Assembly (NCBI GenBank): GCA_945910005.1
Contig: OX246741.1
Coordinates: forward strand, 7,258,611-7,322,610
Source of the DNA: Isoperla grammatica
Taxonomy: Eukaryota > Arthropoda > Insecta > Plecoptera > Perlodidae
Direction of reading: 5' to 3'
DNA: 64,000 nucleotides
Each line of letters begins with the position of its first letter. Position 1 is the first letter of the stretch. Of this stretch, positions 22,300 through 35,104 are shown one piece after another. Position numbers and translations under genes: made by a program. Under the pieces are notes generated by a model. It had not been told where the DNA came from. It did no database searches and saw only the letters and a list, made by a program, of their open reading frames with translations.

Positions 22300-24720
22300 C
22301 AGATATGTTTTTCATTGAAAAAACATCAAAGGTAACAACATATGAATTTTTAAACACGCTGTATGTAATTTTGTACTGTTTATAATTTTTAAAACATTGT
22401 TCTTCTAGAGAAAATAGAAAATACACCCAATCTTGGCATACTCCTTAACATAGCACTAAGATGCAAGTGCAACAAAACTGGTACCGTTAGTAGCAAGCGC
22501 TTACTTACTTAGCTTACCTAGTACCCATTCCTTGAAAACGTACAGAAAAGTGTCATTCACAGCAACATGCAGAATGTGGCGATATTTGTATGTTTTTATT
22601 TATAGTCTTCTTAATCAGAGTTGGATAAACACGTACGTACTTTTTTTTTAGAGAAATCTGATTCGTATTAGTTGATTTCACCTTGAGAGCAACTGGGAAT
22701 GTAAAAGAATAGGATATGTATCTATTTTTGACAAAATATTTTGTGTAGACCGGGCTGTACTTTTGATAATACAGTTGATAATATTTTTTGATAAGACAGT
22801 TGATAATATTCTTTGAAATGTCTCTATATTCTACTCGACCACTCCTATATCATGTTTATTAATTAAGTTTGAATTTTGCGCAGTTTATTGTACCTAATCA
22901 ATTTGAATGGTATATTTATCATTTAATCAATTTCTCTCCAAATTGATTAAGACAGATGAACAACAGTTGAGGAATATAATTTATCTTTATCAATCGTGTA
23001 ATAATTGATAATATTGTTGTGCGCACGAACCTAAAAAATAACTATACTACGGTCTAGTTCCGTTTATAATACTGAAAGTAGAACTATTTCAATTTTTACT
23101 ACGAATATAACTTGGATTGTAACTGGTTAACTAGTTAGGTTAGTTTTTTGTATAACTTACACAATACTTGCTGTTAGTAATCAAGCCAAAGAACGATGTT
23201 ATCATTGCTGGCAAGGGATATAGAATATCAAACATAGGTGACAGAATAACGATATACACATTCATCAAAGCGACAATGTCCTCGATTCTCATGTAAAACA
23301 ATACAGTTTATAATAAGATTACCCTAAAATCGGTACACATTCGTTGCTACATATACGTCACACAATTGTTAAGCAATATTTCTACATTTTAAGTGTTCTT
23401 ATCTTTTTCATTGTGTTCAGTTGGCAAATTTTCCCACGTTTTCATGTTTTCAAGTTTATTGATTTGCATGTGGTACGATAGACGGATAAGAAGTGATTGA
23501 ATGCATTTAAAGCTCACGTGCACAAGAGTCGATATATTCTAATAGTCGACCATCATGCAACGAATCGATGTCTGGGAGTTCTAAAATCGTCGATATCCGG
23601 ACAAGAAATTGCCTTATCGCCTTCTAAACTGACAATCCCTTATCGACTTCTATCGACAACAATCTTATGACACAATTAAACTATCAGAGCTTTCAGACTT
23701 GTGAAAGGCCGATGGTTGAAAACAAATGCTTTTGATTTGCTGGACTGTACCGCTCAAATAGTGATATCACATGATACGGTTTTGGAAGCAGTTCTGTCTT
23801 CAGACAAAGCTTTCTGTTTTTGTCATACCCATCTGTCTGCATAGTGCTAGGTTAAGTCAGGGGGTGATTACATTTGTCAGGGGTTTGAAAATAATTATCT
23901 TGGAGTAGATGGAGTAGGGCTCGGGATATTGTCTTGAAACCAGAGGAAAAAGTCCCGTTATTTTTCACGGGGTGGACGGAAAGACGGGACGTACGGAGGA
24001 GGTATAAAAGCAGACACCAAGACAATATTTAAAGCAAGCATGACCATTGAAAGAGTCTATACGCCCGTTTGTATCCGCGGTAGCACTGCCTATCGTACGA
24101 GGAAACTGAAAGACGCGACCCTTTATAAAACAAGAGCAACTTGACAGAATATAACGTAACACGTATTTATTTTTTGTTTTGGTTAACGACGCACTCGATA
24201 ACTATATGAATCTGTGATCATGTGACGTTCGGGGGTGTTTGGAGGGAAGGGACAAGTAGGTCGTAAAGGGAAGGAAAAGGAGAGGGGAGGACGTGGACTG
24301 CTTTTCCTCTGGCTTCTCCACCTCGACCTGTCCGGTCGTAACATTTAGAACCACCGGGCGAGTCCGATTGGCCTCCGGTTATACCCGGTTTTAGTGCACA
24401 ATTTTTATAGTTTCACGTTTGTTCTGGCACCGAGCCGCGAGCCAAGGTCGCGCCCGACTCCGCCAGGTTTACACAGATCAAGGAAATCCCTTAACACCCG
24501 GGGTCACGTATTCAAAGAAAATACGCGACGTGACACCTTAAAAATATTTTATTGAAATAAGACCCACGCTAAGTAAAAGTGAATGTCATTTCAAGTTAAC
24601 TGATTAACATTTCCACAGTTTTTCTAAATTCTACCAGAAAGTGACATTTCCTTGATGATATTGATATGGGTCCACGTTGTTGAGTGAATTGTGTCAGGGC
24701 CGAGGTTCGACGCGAGACTA
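22300..24720. other. AT-rich DNA, no gene seen
   Basis: Long AT-rich stretch without supported exons. A repeat at 24225-24345 shares GGGTGTTTGGAGG and GACAAGTAGG with 29520-29640 and, inverted, with 6830-6945. Confidence 0.5.
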
Positions 24721-24739
24721 CACGAGTCAACATTCGGGT

Positions 24740-26325
24740 GGGAGGGGATGATGGAGACAATACCGTAGTCTAGTAGGAGTTGTGGTGATGGGGATGATAG
24801 ACTATACCGTAGTCTCGTAGGGGTTGTGGTGATGGGGATGATAGACTATACCGTAGTCTCGTAGGGGTTGTGGTGATGGGGATGATAGACTATACCGTAG
24901 TCTAGTAGGAGTTGTGGTGATGGGGATGATAGACTATACCGTAGTCTCGTAGGGGTTGTGGTGATGGGGATGATAGACTATACCGTAGTCTCGTAGGGGT
25001 TGTGGTGATGGGGATGATAGACTATACCGTAGTCTCGTAGGGGTTGTGGTGATGGGGATGATAGACTATACCGTAGTCTCGTAGTTGAGTTGTGTTGATG
25101 GGAATGAGAGACAATACCATAGTCTAGTAGTTGAGTTGTGGTGATGGGGATGATAGACTATACCGTAGTCTCGTAGGGGTTGTGGTGATGGGGATGATAG
25201 ACTATACCGTAGTCTAGTAGGAGTTGTGGTGATGGGGATGATAGACTATACCGTAGTCTAGTAGTTTAGTTGTGGTGATGGGGATGATAGACTATACCGT
25301 AGTCTCGTAGTTGAGTTGTGGTGATGGGGATGATAGACTATACCGTAGTCTCGTAGTTGAGTTGTGTTGATGGGAATGAGAGACAATACCATAGTCTAGT
25401 AGTTGAGTTGTGGTGATGGGGATGATAGACTATACCGTAGTCTCGTAGTTGAGTTGTGGTGATGGGGATGATAGACTATACCGTAGTCTCGTAGGGGTTG
25501 TGGTGATGGGGATGATAGACTATACCGTAGTCTCGTAGTTGAGTTGTGTTGATGGGAATGAGAGACAATACCATAGTCTAGTAGTTGAGTTGTGGTGATG
25601 GGGATGATAGACTATACCGTAGTCTCGTAGGGGTTGTGGTGATGGGAATGATAGACTATACCGTAGTCTCGTAGTTGAGTTGTGGTGATGGGGATGATAG
25701 ACTATACCGTAGTCTCGTAGGGGTTGTGGTGATGGGGATGATAGACTATACCGTAGTCTCGTAGTTGAGTTGTGTTGATGGGAATGAGAGACAATACCAT
25801 AGTCTAGTAGTTGAGTTGTGGTGATGGGGATGATAGACTATACCGTAGTCTCGTAGGAGTTGTGGTGATGGGAATGATAGACTATACCGTAGTCTCGTAG
25901 GGGTTGTGGTGATGGGGATGATAGACTATACCGTAGTCTCGTAGGGGTTGTGGTGATGGGGATGATAGACTATACCGTAGTCTCGTAGGGGTTGTGGTGA
26001 TGGGGATGATAGACTATACCGTAGTCTCGTAGGGGTTGTGGTGATGGGGATGATAGACTATACCGTAGTCTCGTAGGAGTTGTGGTGATGGGGATGATAG
26101 ACTATACCGTAGTCTCGTAGGGGTTGTGGTGATGGGGATGATAGACTATACCGTAGTCTCGTAGTTGAGTTGTGTTGATGGGAATGAGAGACAATACCAT
26201 AGTCTAGTAGTTGAGTTGTGTTGATGGGAATGAGAGACAATACCATAGTCTAGTAGTTGAGTTGTGTTGATGGGAATGAGAGACAATACCATAGTCTAGT
26301 AGTTGAGTTGTGTTGATGAAGGGGG
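24740..26325 (+). repeat. Minisatellite, about 44-bp unit, about 36 copies, two unit types
   Basis: Main unit: GTTGTGGTGATGGGGATGAT then AGACTATACCGTAGTCTCGTAGG. A second type (GTTGTGTTGATGGGAATGAG then AGACAATACCATAGTCTAG) is scattered among them and makes the last three units. Each main unit holds a short inverted repeat AGACTA-TACCG-TAGTCT. Units are tandem with no unique spacers, so this is not a CRISPR array. Confidence 0.95.
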
Positions 26326-26545
26326 CTGTATAGATGTATAGTTTATACGTCTCGTACCTGGCTCTATATCTAGTGAGCGAATGTTCAAGGGAGCGAATGT
26401 TCTAGTCATCGAAAACGTCGCGCACTAGAGTTTCCGCGCACCTGAGAACATTTCACTCACTACAAGATATGTTCCCTCTTATCTTGGCAACAATGCTAAA
26501 GTGGGTGATGGACTATACAATGAGCCCACTGCGTTGTCTAGGTAG

Positions 26546-26935
26546 ACGTATTTGGAAATAATAATAATAACAATTGTTATTTACATTGCGTTATCTAGAA
26601 ATGGTTGATTGATTGATTGATTTTTGTCTTCATTTATGGCGTGTGGGAGGATAAGAAAGAGATGTTTGAGTTCATTTACCAGAAAGCTACGATTAAGAAG
26701 AACCAGGTTCAAATAGGGTCGCGTCAAAGAATAATGAAAGATGTATTTGGAAATAATAATAACAAATGTAATTTACATTGCGTTATCTAGGAATGATTGA
26801 TTGATTGTTTGATTTTTGTCTTCATTTATGGCGTGTGGGTGAATAAGAAAGAGATGTGAGAGTTCATTAACCAGAAAGCTGTAATCCAACGAACGAGTTC
26901 AAACGTCTTCGCGATGAAGAATAATGGAAGATCTA
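26546..26935 (+). repeat. Tandem duplication, about 195 bp
   Basis: Two diverged copies each starting GTATTTGGAAATAATAATAA and running through TTTACATTGCGTTATCTAG, TGATTTTTGTCTTCATTTAT, GGCGTGTGGG and AAGAATAATG(G/A)AAGAT. Confidence 0.85.
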
Positions 26936-27029
26936 TTTTGACTAAAACGTAACAAATCGGACTCCGTTCTATAATGTTCAACTGTTGACTATCAACTATC
27001 AAGAGCAACTTACATTAGTGACTCGGTTG

Positions 27030-27275
27030 CAGCCAGGGGGGGGAAGTGCCCATCCGCCCCTGCGGGCGACATACCCCTGGATGTCGTCGCAATGCAAGAA
27101 GCTCTCTAGCCATCATGCTCCTCTTTGGGTGGGGGGTCAAGGTAGTTTAGGGGGCGCATATCCCCCCCCCCCCCTAGATGTCGTCGTAATGCAAGAAGCT
27201 CTCTAGCGGAGCATGATGAAGCTCTCTAGCGAAGCATGATGATGCTCCTCAATGGTCGGGGGTCGGGGTAACCTA
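27030..27275 (+). repeat. GC-rich partial tandem duplication
   Basis: GATGTCGTCGCAATGCAAGA and GATGTCGTCGTAATGCAAGA with AGCTCTCTAGC each, followed by two more AGCTCTCTAGCG(G/A)AGCATGATG copies. Includes C- and G-runs. No coding role seen. Confidence 0.7.
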
Positions 27276-28087
27276 GGGGTGAGTCAAGTGTTGGCACTTT
27301 CACTACAACTGCTGGGCTGGCCTAGTTATACTAGTTAGTGCGACCTGACAGATCAATATCACTGTTCACGCAAAAAACCTAATATAATTACAAGGTATGG
27401 TATTGAGCAATGGCTTCTGCTTCTACGCGAAAAGGTTATTATGCCAAGCTAGCTAGTATAGTACAGATGACGATCGAGAAGCTAAGCAAGATTGAAGAGT
27501 TCGTGCCACGATGGAACGAGTTTGAAGAATTTTGTTCCAATATTTCCTTCACGGGTATTCAAATATCAGATCACTTATCAGTTATCAAGTCTAGCATGTT
27601 GTTTAATGAGGCTGCGCAATAGCATAGCAACTACAGCCCCGGGGTACATCACAAGGACAATGACAAAACAAACCTCTTTTGGAATATACTTGGAGTGAAG
27701 TTCAATGACCGCCTTGTGAAGCGTCTTAGCTTGGTATACACATTGTGTCATTGTGCATATTTGGATTTAGTAATTGGATCTTCGTAGCGATGTTCAACAC
27801 TACGGTACCATAAATAGTGGAAACTAGAAAACCTGGGGAGGTGATATGGCAACGGGCTTTAATGAGACAGTCATTTGCCTCGTATTCACCACGTATATAA
27901 AAACCGTCCTAAATTAACGTGTTGTAGTTATATCTTGAGGACCGATGCACTCTGCACCGCTACACGCTACAATATGTGGTAAATCTAAAGAGAATTATTT
28001 TCATTAATGAAGAATCGGGTATCAGATCAATCATGATTTTCTTAAAAACAAAAAGTCCTTGCAGATGACTTAGGTCAGTAATCATTG

Positions 28088-28207
28088 TTGTTCCCTACCC
28101 CTAGGGTCGCCCATTGTTGCCAGGTAACAGTTTCATGCATGTTATTTCATACATAGAAAACAAATCCATAGCAGCAACGGCCGCCCCTGGGTAGGGGACG
28201 ACTAAGA
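28088..28207. mobile_element. Short inverted-repeat element
   Basis: TTCCCTACCCCTAGGGTCGC on the left is matched inverted by GCCCCTGGGTAGGGGACG on the right; arms of about 32 bp with a few mismatches, both including a TTGTTGC/GCAGCAA part. Loop AT-rich. Confidence 0.6.
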
Positions 28208-28234
28208 ATACGGTAAATGTCAGTATATTTTTAA

Positions 28235-28400
28235 GATATTGGAATAGTTAGGACGAAAAATCGAAGGGATGTTAGTAAAACTAGATCCTATTATTTGTCT
28301 TACGACTGGTAAAAACCTCGAAAAATCCTTCAGGCAGTATTGCCGGTAGCGGAAACCGAACCTGCGACCTTCCCAGAATGAGAGCGTCGTGCGTTACTGC
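28235..28400 (-). mobile_element. tRNA-headed SINE copy (diverged)
   Basis: Antisense copy: GACTGGTAAAAACCTCGAAA, CTTCAGGCAGTATTGCCGG, then AACCGAACCTGCGACCTTCC (B-box region) and GAGCGTCGTGCG toward the tRNA head. Confidence 0.65.
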
Positions 28401-29449
28401 AGTGATCCATCTCTTGTTGTTCTCATGGAGCGAGTTGGACGCCCTCAGTCCCCAAGGTCCGGCCCACCAATGACCCACTTAACATTCATTAGATTAGAAG
28501 GTGGACAAGCGAGCACAGCACTTCCAATACTTCCTCATGCCCCGCCGGCCGGTAACCGGTATAGACTGTATATACAGCCTGTTGCATGTTGACTACTGCA
28601 GGACATCCCTTATAGTTCAAACTTGTGTATATTTCTGATACAGGTAAATTTAATATTTCATTTTATTCTTCATAATGTTATATTGCATACATTTAGATTT
28701 AAACATATTTTTCTCGAACAAATTTTTATTATGTTATTTTCTTGTGTAGAAGTATGCCTAGTTTGTTTTGTTGTGCGTTATCTTTTGCTATTCTTTTTAT
28801 TGTCGGTCTTTGCAAATCAATTTTGTAACTGAATAGGAGATATAATAAATAAAACAAATGTGGGGGGCGGGCGTAATTAAGCGGCGTATGATTAATTGTA
28901 TATGATGAGTGTGGGGCAAAGTACTAATCCCCGCAAGTAGGAAATGTTTGAGATATATTTCCAAATGAAAATTTGGGGGGTAAAGGGGGGCTTAGTCCGG
29001 CGAGATACGATTTCGTTTCGTTTGCTGTATATTACTGAAGAAACTTTTTGGAAAAACACAAAATGTTACAACATATGGTGCCAAATGTAAAACTTGGACT
29101 AAAAGGTAATTGTTTGTAGCTTGTGATGTGGGATGGTTGATGTATGGGGGAAGCGGAGGGTGGGGGGGGGGGGGAAGTTTAGTCCCAGCTTTACCCCATG
29201 AGTGCGACAGGTGACGAAAGTGAATATTTTACAAGTATACGTAACATTTGGAAAGCAAACGGTGGAATAACCCACATTACTCACTGTGAACTGCCCATCG
29301 TATATTATTACACAACACCCACAATGCGTGTCCAAGGAGGGGTAAACGAGGGGGGGGGAGGGGGGAGGGGGTGTCTGATGGTCCTGCCTCAATGAACATG
29401 ACTTGCACCAAGCAAATGATGATCACTAGAGATTGATTGATATTTAGGC

Positions 29450-29640
29450 TTAACGTCTCATATTTTTGCACCTTGGCTAATCGAGACGATGAGTGGGTGA
29501 AATATGAAGATGTAATAGGGGGTGTTTGGAGGAAAGGGACAAGTAGGAGGGCGGTGAGGATAGGGGAAGGAGGAGGAAAAGGGAGTGGGGAGGTTGTGGA
29601 TTGCATTTCTTCTGACTTCTCCTCCTCGACCTGTATGATC
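29450..29640 (+). repeat. Dispersed repeat copy
   Basis: GGCTTAACGTCTCATAT and CTAATCGAGACGATGAG match 9880-9925. The following GGGTGTTTGGAGG, GACAAGTAGG and TTCTCCTCCTCGACCTGT match 24228-24330. Confidence 0.55.
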
Positions 29641-30111
29641 ACTAAATGTTGAAGATTGTTTTGAAAGAAGCGAGACCGTTCTAATAATGTTGTATGTCAA
29701 AGACTTCTAATAATGTTGTAAGCCAAAGACTTCTAAGATAAACATGTCAATGAGTATTTTTACACACATGTTTCTCTATACCCGTGTCCCTGACCTTTCA
29801 TCAGACTCCTCTTTGTGTAGAATGTTTGTTTATATGTCCGAGTTTGTATGTCTCTCATTTATTGAGACAGTGCCAACCCTCATACCTAACTTATGAGGAA
29901 AACTTGTGTTACGGTTACAATAGAACAACGTGCGTTCACCGGTCACCACTGCAAACCCACCCTCGCTCTATCGATGTTCATAGATGAAGAAGTCAGATGT
30001 GAACTATGTTGCGGCTGAATAGACTGAATATTTTCAGTTCAGCTCTCATCTATAACAAGTATAAAAGTAGGGATCTAAATTATTTAGAGACACAAATAAA
30101 GTAATATGTGT

Positions 30112-30513
30112 CAACGGTTTAGTCATGGTCGCTTAGCCGGTTCCCATACGAACACCGAAGTTAAGCAGTCTCGGGCTAGGTCAGGAGGTGGATGGGTGAC
30201 CACTCTCCTCTGAAACACTAGTTACCGTTGGTTAGAGCAGATTGGAGGGTTCGAAAGCTTGTGTAACAGCTTCGTTCTTCTCGTCAACTGCTCGGCAGTT
30301 AGTGGAGGAACCTATATTACTGGTCAAAGCTACATCGTTCTTTCGGATGGGACGTAAAGCCGATGGTCCCTTTGGTACTTTTCGAAAGGAGTAGACTACG
30401 TGCTGATAACAGGCTTCCCCTTCTCCCTTCTTCATTATTATATTCATCAATATCATCACTCATCAGGCTAAAGCGGGCGTTGTTCCCTACACTGGTCTTA
30501 ATAACGATAAAAT
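30112..30513 (+). mobile_element. 5S rRNA-headed SINE (SINE3-type) with target-site duplication
   Basis: The head (30130-30215) resembles 5S rRNA, including CACCGAAGTTAAGCAGTCTC and GGATGGGTGACC (the internal promoter region). It is followed by an unrelated body containing TTCGGATGGGACGTAAAGCC and an A-rich AAAATAAATAAA end. The element is flanked by AAATAAAGTAATATGTGT (30094-30111) and AAATAAAGTAATAGGTGT (30514-30531), an 18-bp duplication with one mismatch, the mark of LINE-driven retroposition. Its 5S part is truncated, so it is not a 5S gene. Confidence 0.85.
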
Positions 30514-30589
30514 AAATAAAGTAATAGGTGTATCCTTTGAGGAGACGTACGATTGAAGTGTCTTACTTTGGACCTCATGTGACTTGAGA

Positions 30590-30725
30590 CCCAAGTCACA
30601 TAAAGAAGTTACTAATTCATTGAATATGAAGACAAAGACGTAATGAACAATTCAATAATGAGTGTGCGATATGGGCCTGGCTGGATTCACAAGTTACGTA
30701 GGACCTCTTGTGAACCTAGAATACT
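30590..30725. mobile_element. Fragment of the GGATTCACAAG MITE family
   Basis: Shares CAAGTCACATAAAGAAGTTACTAATTC-like interior and GGATTCACAAG with GGACCTCTTGTGAA ends with the element at 34481-34803. One end is degraded. Confidence 0.55.
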
Positions 30726-30800
30726 TCATATGCCGGTAACGGTTCGTCTTGCTTCTCTGCTCATCCTCATAAAACTCATCGCCCCGGTTAGATAAGACAT

Positions 30801-30943
<143 letters not shown>

Positions 30944-32284
30944 CGTATCTCCGCGTACGACCTTGACCTTCAACTCATGTTTTACACAACTTTATCTGTC
31001 TTAGGTCTATTTGCGTCCATATCTTCACACTCTACAGCGAATGTCTACATTAATTAGTAGGTACACGTGAGAATAACTACATATTTAGTACATATCACAG
31101 TCACCGTCTAGTTTCCACTTAGAGGATCCAGATACTTAAACATAAGGGTAAAGATGAGTCTCGTGTTTACAGGGTTCTACCAGTTTTAGGCCAGCAAAGA
31201 TACCGTTGAATCAATTTCAATGCAGTTTTTTTGCTTTGTGCAGAAAACATACGAAAGAATGTGGCTATAACTCACCGAAATTTGAAAAAATGTTCAAATT
31301 TAATTTGTTTAAACTTGCGAAGTCAAAATTTTACAGGTTCACATATTTTTGAAACTAAAAGACATGAATATTAATATCCCAATTAATTTTTATATTTCTA
31401 AATAACTTAGACAATGTTTTATTTTACGAACGATACATTTTGGTATTTCTCCCAATGATATTCGACACTAAATGTGTCAAGAGATAGCACCACTGTTGCG
31501 CAACATGGCTGACAGTTAGAGGGTAACAAACTGACAGGAGATCATGGATCCGTCTAAACATGTTATTGCGCAAAGTAAGTTTTTAGCTTTATTCTGCAAT
31601 ATACATATATTTGAATGCAAATAGAGCCCAAAGGAAACTCAATGAAAGAGAGGCAGTGTTAATCGGTGGCCTTTTAATTGCATGTGGTTAATTAACATTA
31701 TGATCAGAACATGAACTTCGGGCCTTCGGATGCTTGGTGTGTCCCCTGATCCAAAATCCCCATAATATCAAAGGCATCTTGGATACAAAACGCAACCAGC
31801 AAATATCCAGCAAAGCTGGATATTCACTGACGCAACAATATCGCTTATGTTTCTTTGGAATCGTTGCCATTCTCATATAAACACTGACAAATGACACAGA
31901 CAAATGACATCCAGCGGCTTTGTTGCCCTCTAACTATTACTTCACGATTTCGCCGCCAGAGATCATATCTGCAACATTTAGTGCCGAATAGAATTTATAA
32001 AATATATTAATGGACATAAGGAAGGGATAATGAAAGCACAGCCTTGTAATTGATTCGCTCTCGCAGTTGCCTATGATTGGTTGTGAGTCACTCACTGGGT
32101 TCGAACTCGGACCTGTCTTTTATAACGAGCGGATGTTCTAGAGACGATGCTTAACATATCGAGATGCACAGAAGAGAAAGGTGGACTCAACTGGCACTCG
32201 TTTCCGTCCTCCTCCTCTTCTGTGCACCGGACAGGTCATCGACTGTAGAGGCCTCGTATGACCTGCAACATATTTTTCGTGGTC

Positions 32285-32450
32285 CCTGCTCTCTTCGTCA
32301 GTAGCACTGCCGGTTCGATACCCGGTACCGGTAATCCTGAAAATTAAGTTTTTTCGGGGGTTTTCCTCAGTCACAAAGTCAATGCTGGGATTGAGTCTTA
32401 CAGTTTAGTGTATTCCTTCCCAACTATTCCAAGCATACCTATAGTAAGTC
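32285..32450 (+). mobile_element. tRNA-headed SINE copy, sense orientation
   Basis: B-box part GGTTCGATACCCGG, then GGTAATCCTGAAAATTAAG, TTTTCCTCAGTCACAAAG, and tail CATTCCTTCCCAACTATTCC-like. Opposite in orientation to most other copies in the window. Confidence 0.7.
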
Positions 32451-33007
32451 ACCGAAAATAATATTATAATTATAATAATCATCCAGTTATGGTCTCGGGC
32501 AAGCGTCAGTTGACTGACATTTTCAAAGTGATGTGCTTAAAAGCCACTTAGAAAAAGATTTTGAATTTACTGCAGAAAAACACATTAACCGTAATTTTGT
32601 ACAACATTTCGATATACATTTTTATTTTCAGAACCTTGTCTCGTACCCTTTAAATTCGTTCCCAATTCCAAATACCGCACGCCAGCCGTTTAAACCCAGC
32701 CTCCAGCAGATCGATCATAAAACATCGAAAGTCGCGGTTTTTCTATGTCACAATTTGGCGGGCTTTTCCATCCTCCGGTTGTTCGGTTGTATTGCACCGC
32801 ACGGTTGGTCATGCCCCTTCTTCACGTCGATACCGATGGTGAACGTAACAAGTGCACCAGAGCAGAGTGAGAGAGCGCGAGATAGTTCGCAAGGTCCCAT
32901 GTGTGATGAAGGCCAGGCAGGATCTGGACTGGAGTCGGCTTGAATCACATGACTGTGTCAATTCCTCGTCGCTCTCACTGCTGGCAACACCTCATCTCCT
33001 ACTTTAG

Positions 33008-33073
33008 TGACGTCACTTGTTTTAGAGTCAGTGTCCAGTGTTGTTTGTTGTTGAACCGGAGGCGCCCACACAA
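33008..33073 (+). promoter_or_regulatory. Candidate promoter and non-coding first exon
   Basis: A consensus CRE (TGACGTCA, 33008-33015) lies just before GAGTCAGTG, a TCAGT initiator (33028-33032). The next 44 nt lack ATG and end in a consensus donor (CACACAA|gtaagt). It fits an alternative 5'-UTR exon for a plus-strand gene; the nearest visible plus-strand acceptor with a recognised coding exon is at 60340. Confidence 0.4.
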
Positions 33074-33119
33074 GTAAGTTGTCATTGTATAGCGGTTTAT
33101 CGCCTCGGTGATTTGAACA

Positions 33120-34470
33120 AAAAATTAATTTTTTTAGTTTAAAAAAATTTGATAAAAATTAGATTGGATTAAATTACATGAATTCGGTGATTTGAACAAA
33201 AATTTATTTTTAAATTTAAAAAAAATTGATAAAAAATAAGATTGGATAAAATTACATGCTCTTCATTCTATAAAATAAAATTTTTGAATTTTTAGAAAAG
33301 ATGTGCAATCGTTCACTCAAACGTGTTTTATTTGATTAAAAGTGGTTATCGACAGACACAAAAAGCTTGGAAAGCGTGGAGAATTTAAAGTTTGTTGTTG
33401 TATTTTTAAAAGTGATATTCAGAATCAAAATATTAGAATAATGGGGGGAGATATATTATCAAGATCTATAGATATTCGCAAAATAAGGATCCAACATTGA
33501 TTTTGTTTGGATACAATTAAACAATTTCATCATATCTCAAATTGTTTGATTTGATCCAAATGTAATATTTTTGAAATAATTTTTTTGAGAATATTCATAA
33601 ATTTTGATAATATCTAACCCTAAATCAGCCCAATGTTTTGATACTGAATGTAATTTTTAAAGATACAAATACAAAACTTTAAACTTTCACATAAGAAACC
33701 TATCGGATGTGATATTGGTAATTTGTATCAATCGCTTGTATCTAAGCACATAACCTCCCATGAATTATAGAAACTAATACATGAACAAAATTATGTGGTT
33801 GCGTTTTCAAATGAAGTTAGACAAATTGAGAGACTCGGGAACATACAAGTTTGATCAACACATCAGTTAAATCACAATCAAAGTCTTGAAACAACTAACC
33901 AAGAATGCGTAGGATGTAAGGAACTATGGGAAAGTTCTCCCCAGACAAATGTTAGAATCACTCTTTACCAAACAACAAACTCATTCTCTTCTCTACTTTA
34001 AAATTTTCGAACATAAATTTAAATATTTTTAAAACACATTACTCATATTTTATTACTCTTAACATTGTGAGATAAATCGTCCTCTGCAAGCTATTAAAAC
34101 CGGAAAAAGAACTGTTATACCATCTTGTGGGAAGTCACCTCACATCACATTGCAACTTATAGCACATGATTGAGATTAGGTGATCCTTCGTTCTGCATAC
34201 GGGTCCATTGGTTAGGAAAAAAGTAAAACCAGTTTAACGAGTAGTAATCGGAAAGTAGAAATACTAGTAAGAGAATCATATAAATACACGGTAACAAAAA
34301 ACACAAATTGCAGCCCACGGACCTATGGCTCAAAACGGCAATTTATGACATGCTTAACTAGTTTGAACAAGCAATAAATAGAATAGCTAGTAACTACTAG
34401 AATAATCTGAATTTGTTGACGGTTCTTGATATTATAATTAGCTGTTCTTTCAAGGATATAGTCCTGACAA
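33120..34470. other. AT-rich DNA, no gene seen
   Basis: Begins with a tandem duplication of about 75 bp (GGTGATTTGAACAAAAA twice, near 33107 and 33186). The rest is AT-rich without supported exons. Confidence 0.5.
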
Positions 34471-34480
34471 GATAAATCTC

Positions 34481-34803
34481 AGGGCCCGGATTCACAAGAG
34501 GTCCTAAGTCTTATTTTGGTCTTATCTCTTAAGACCGGCCTAACTTTGAACATCTTGTAAAAGCAGACCCAGGTCACGCGAAAAGTTACTAATTCGTGGT
34601 AAGAACAAGGACATAATGAACATTCCAACAATATGTTTTAAAATCTGTTCTAAGATATTTTCCTGGTGTTACAAGAGATTCAAAGTTAGGCCCGTCTTAA
34701 GAAGTTTCCAGGGGCCGGATTCACAAGAGGTCCTAAGTCTTTTTTTTGGGAGATAAGACCAAAAAAAGACTTAGGACCTCTTGTGAATCCGGCCCCTGGA
34801 AAC
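34481..34803. mobile_element. Composite MITE with a perfect terminal palindrome
   Basis: Outer ends CAGGGCCCGGATTCACAAGA and its mirror. Inside the right end a second direct copy of the terminal sequence forms a nearly perfect 100-bp palindrome (34704-34803; arms GGGGCCGGATTCACAAGAGG onward, about 43 bp, loop 13 bp). Looks like one element whose end was copied or into which a second copy inserted. Confidence 0.8.
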
Positions 34804-35104
34804 TCCTGTAGTGGTGGAAAACCTCCCGTATGAGAGTAACTCATTGCGTAGATGTACATTTCACGCCGCTGAAATATTCCAGACATTGAACCACGCAGCG
34901 ATAACACCTCAGGCTGCTCGGTGGTATTTTCAGACACATGTTTACGTCGTATCGCACTTCAACTATTATTGGAAACCATTGCGCTACTTTACGAGAACTT
35001 CGGCAGAAAAACACTCATCTCTAGGCAGCCATAGCTTTAGAAGGAGGCCAATGAAGCAATTCAGCCTTATTTTATGGTTTTATGTGGCCCTCTTCAGATA
35101 TAAC

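Noticed and set aside
24740..26325. CRISPR-like direct repeats
   Set aside because: Head-to-tail minisatellite without unique spacers, in eukaryotic DNA.
27410..27622. 70-residue open frame MASASTRKGYYAKLAS...
   Set aside because: Plausible composition but no recognised family, no splice partner found and a stop after 70 codons. It may be a decayed transposon fragment; not enough to call.
30130..30215. 5S rRNA gene
   Set aside because: Only part of 5S is present and it is joined to a SINE body with a target-site duplication.
32533..32943. 136-residue plus-strand open frame
   Set aside because: No recognisable motif, AT-rich first half, and it ends just before the promoter-like site at 33008; treated as chance.
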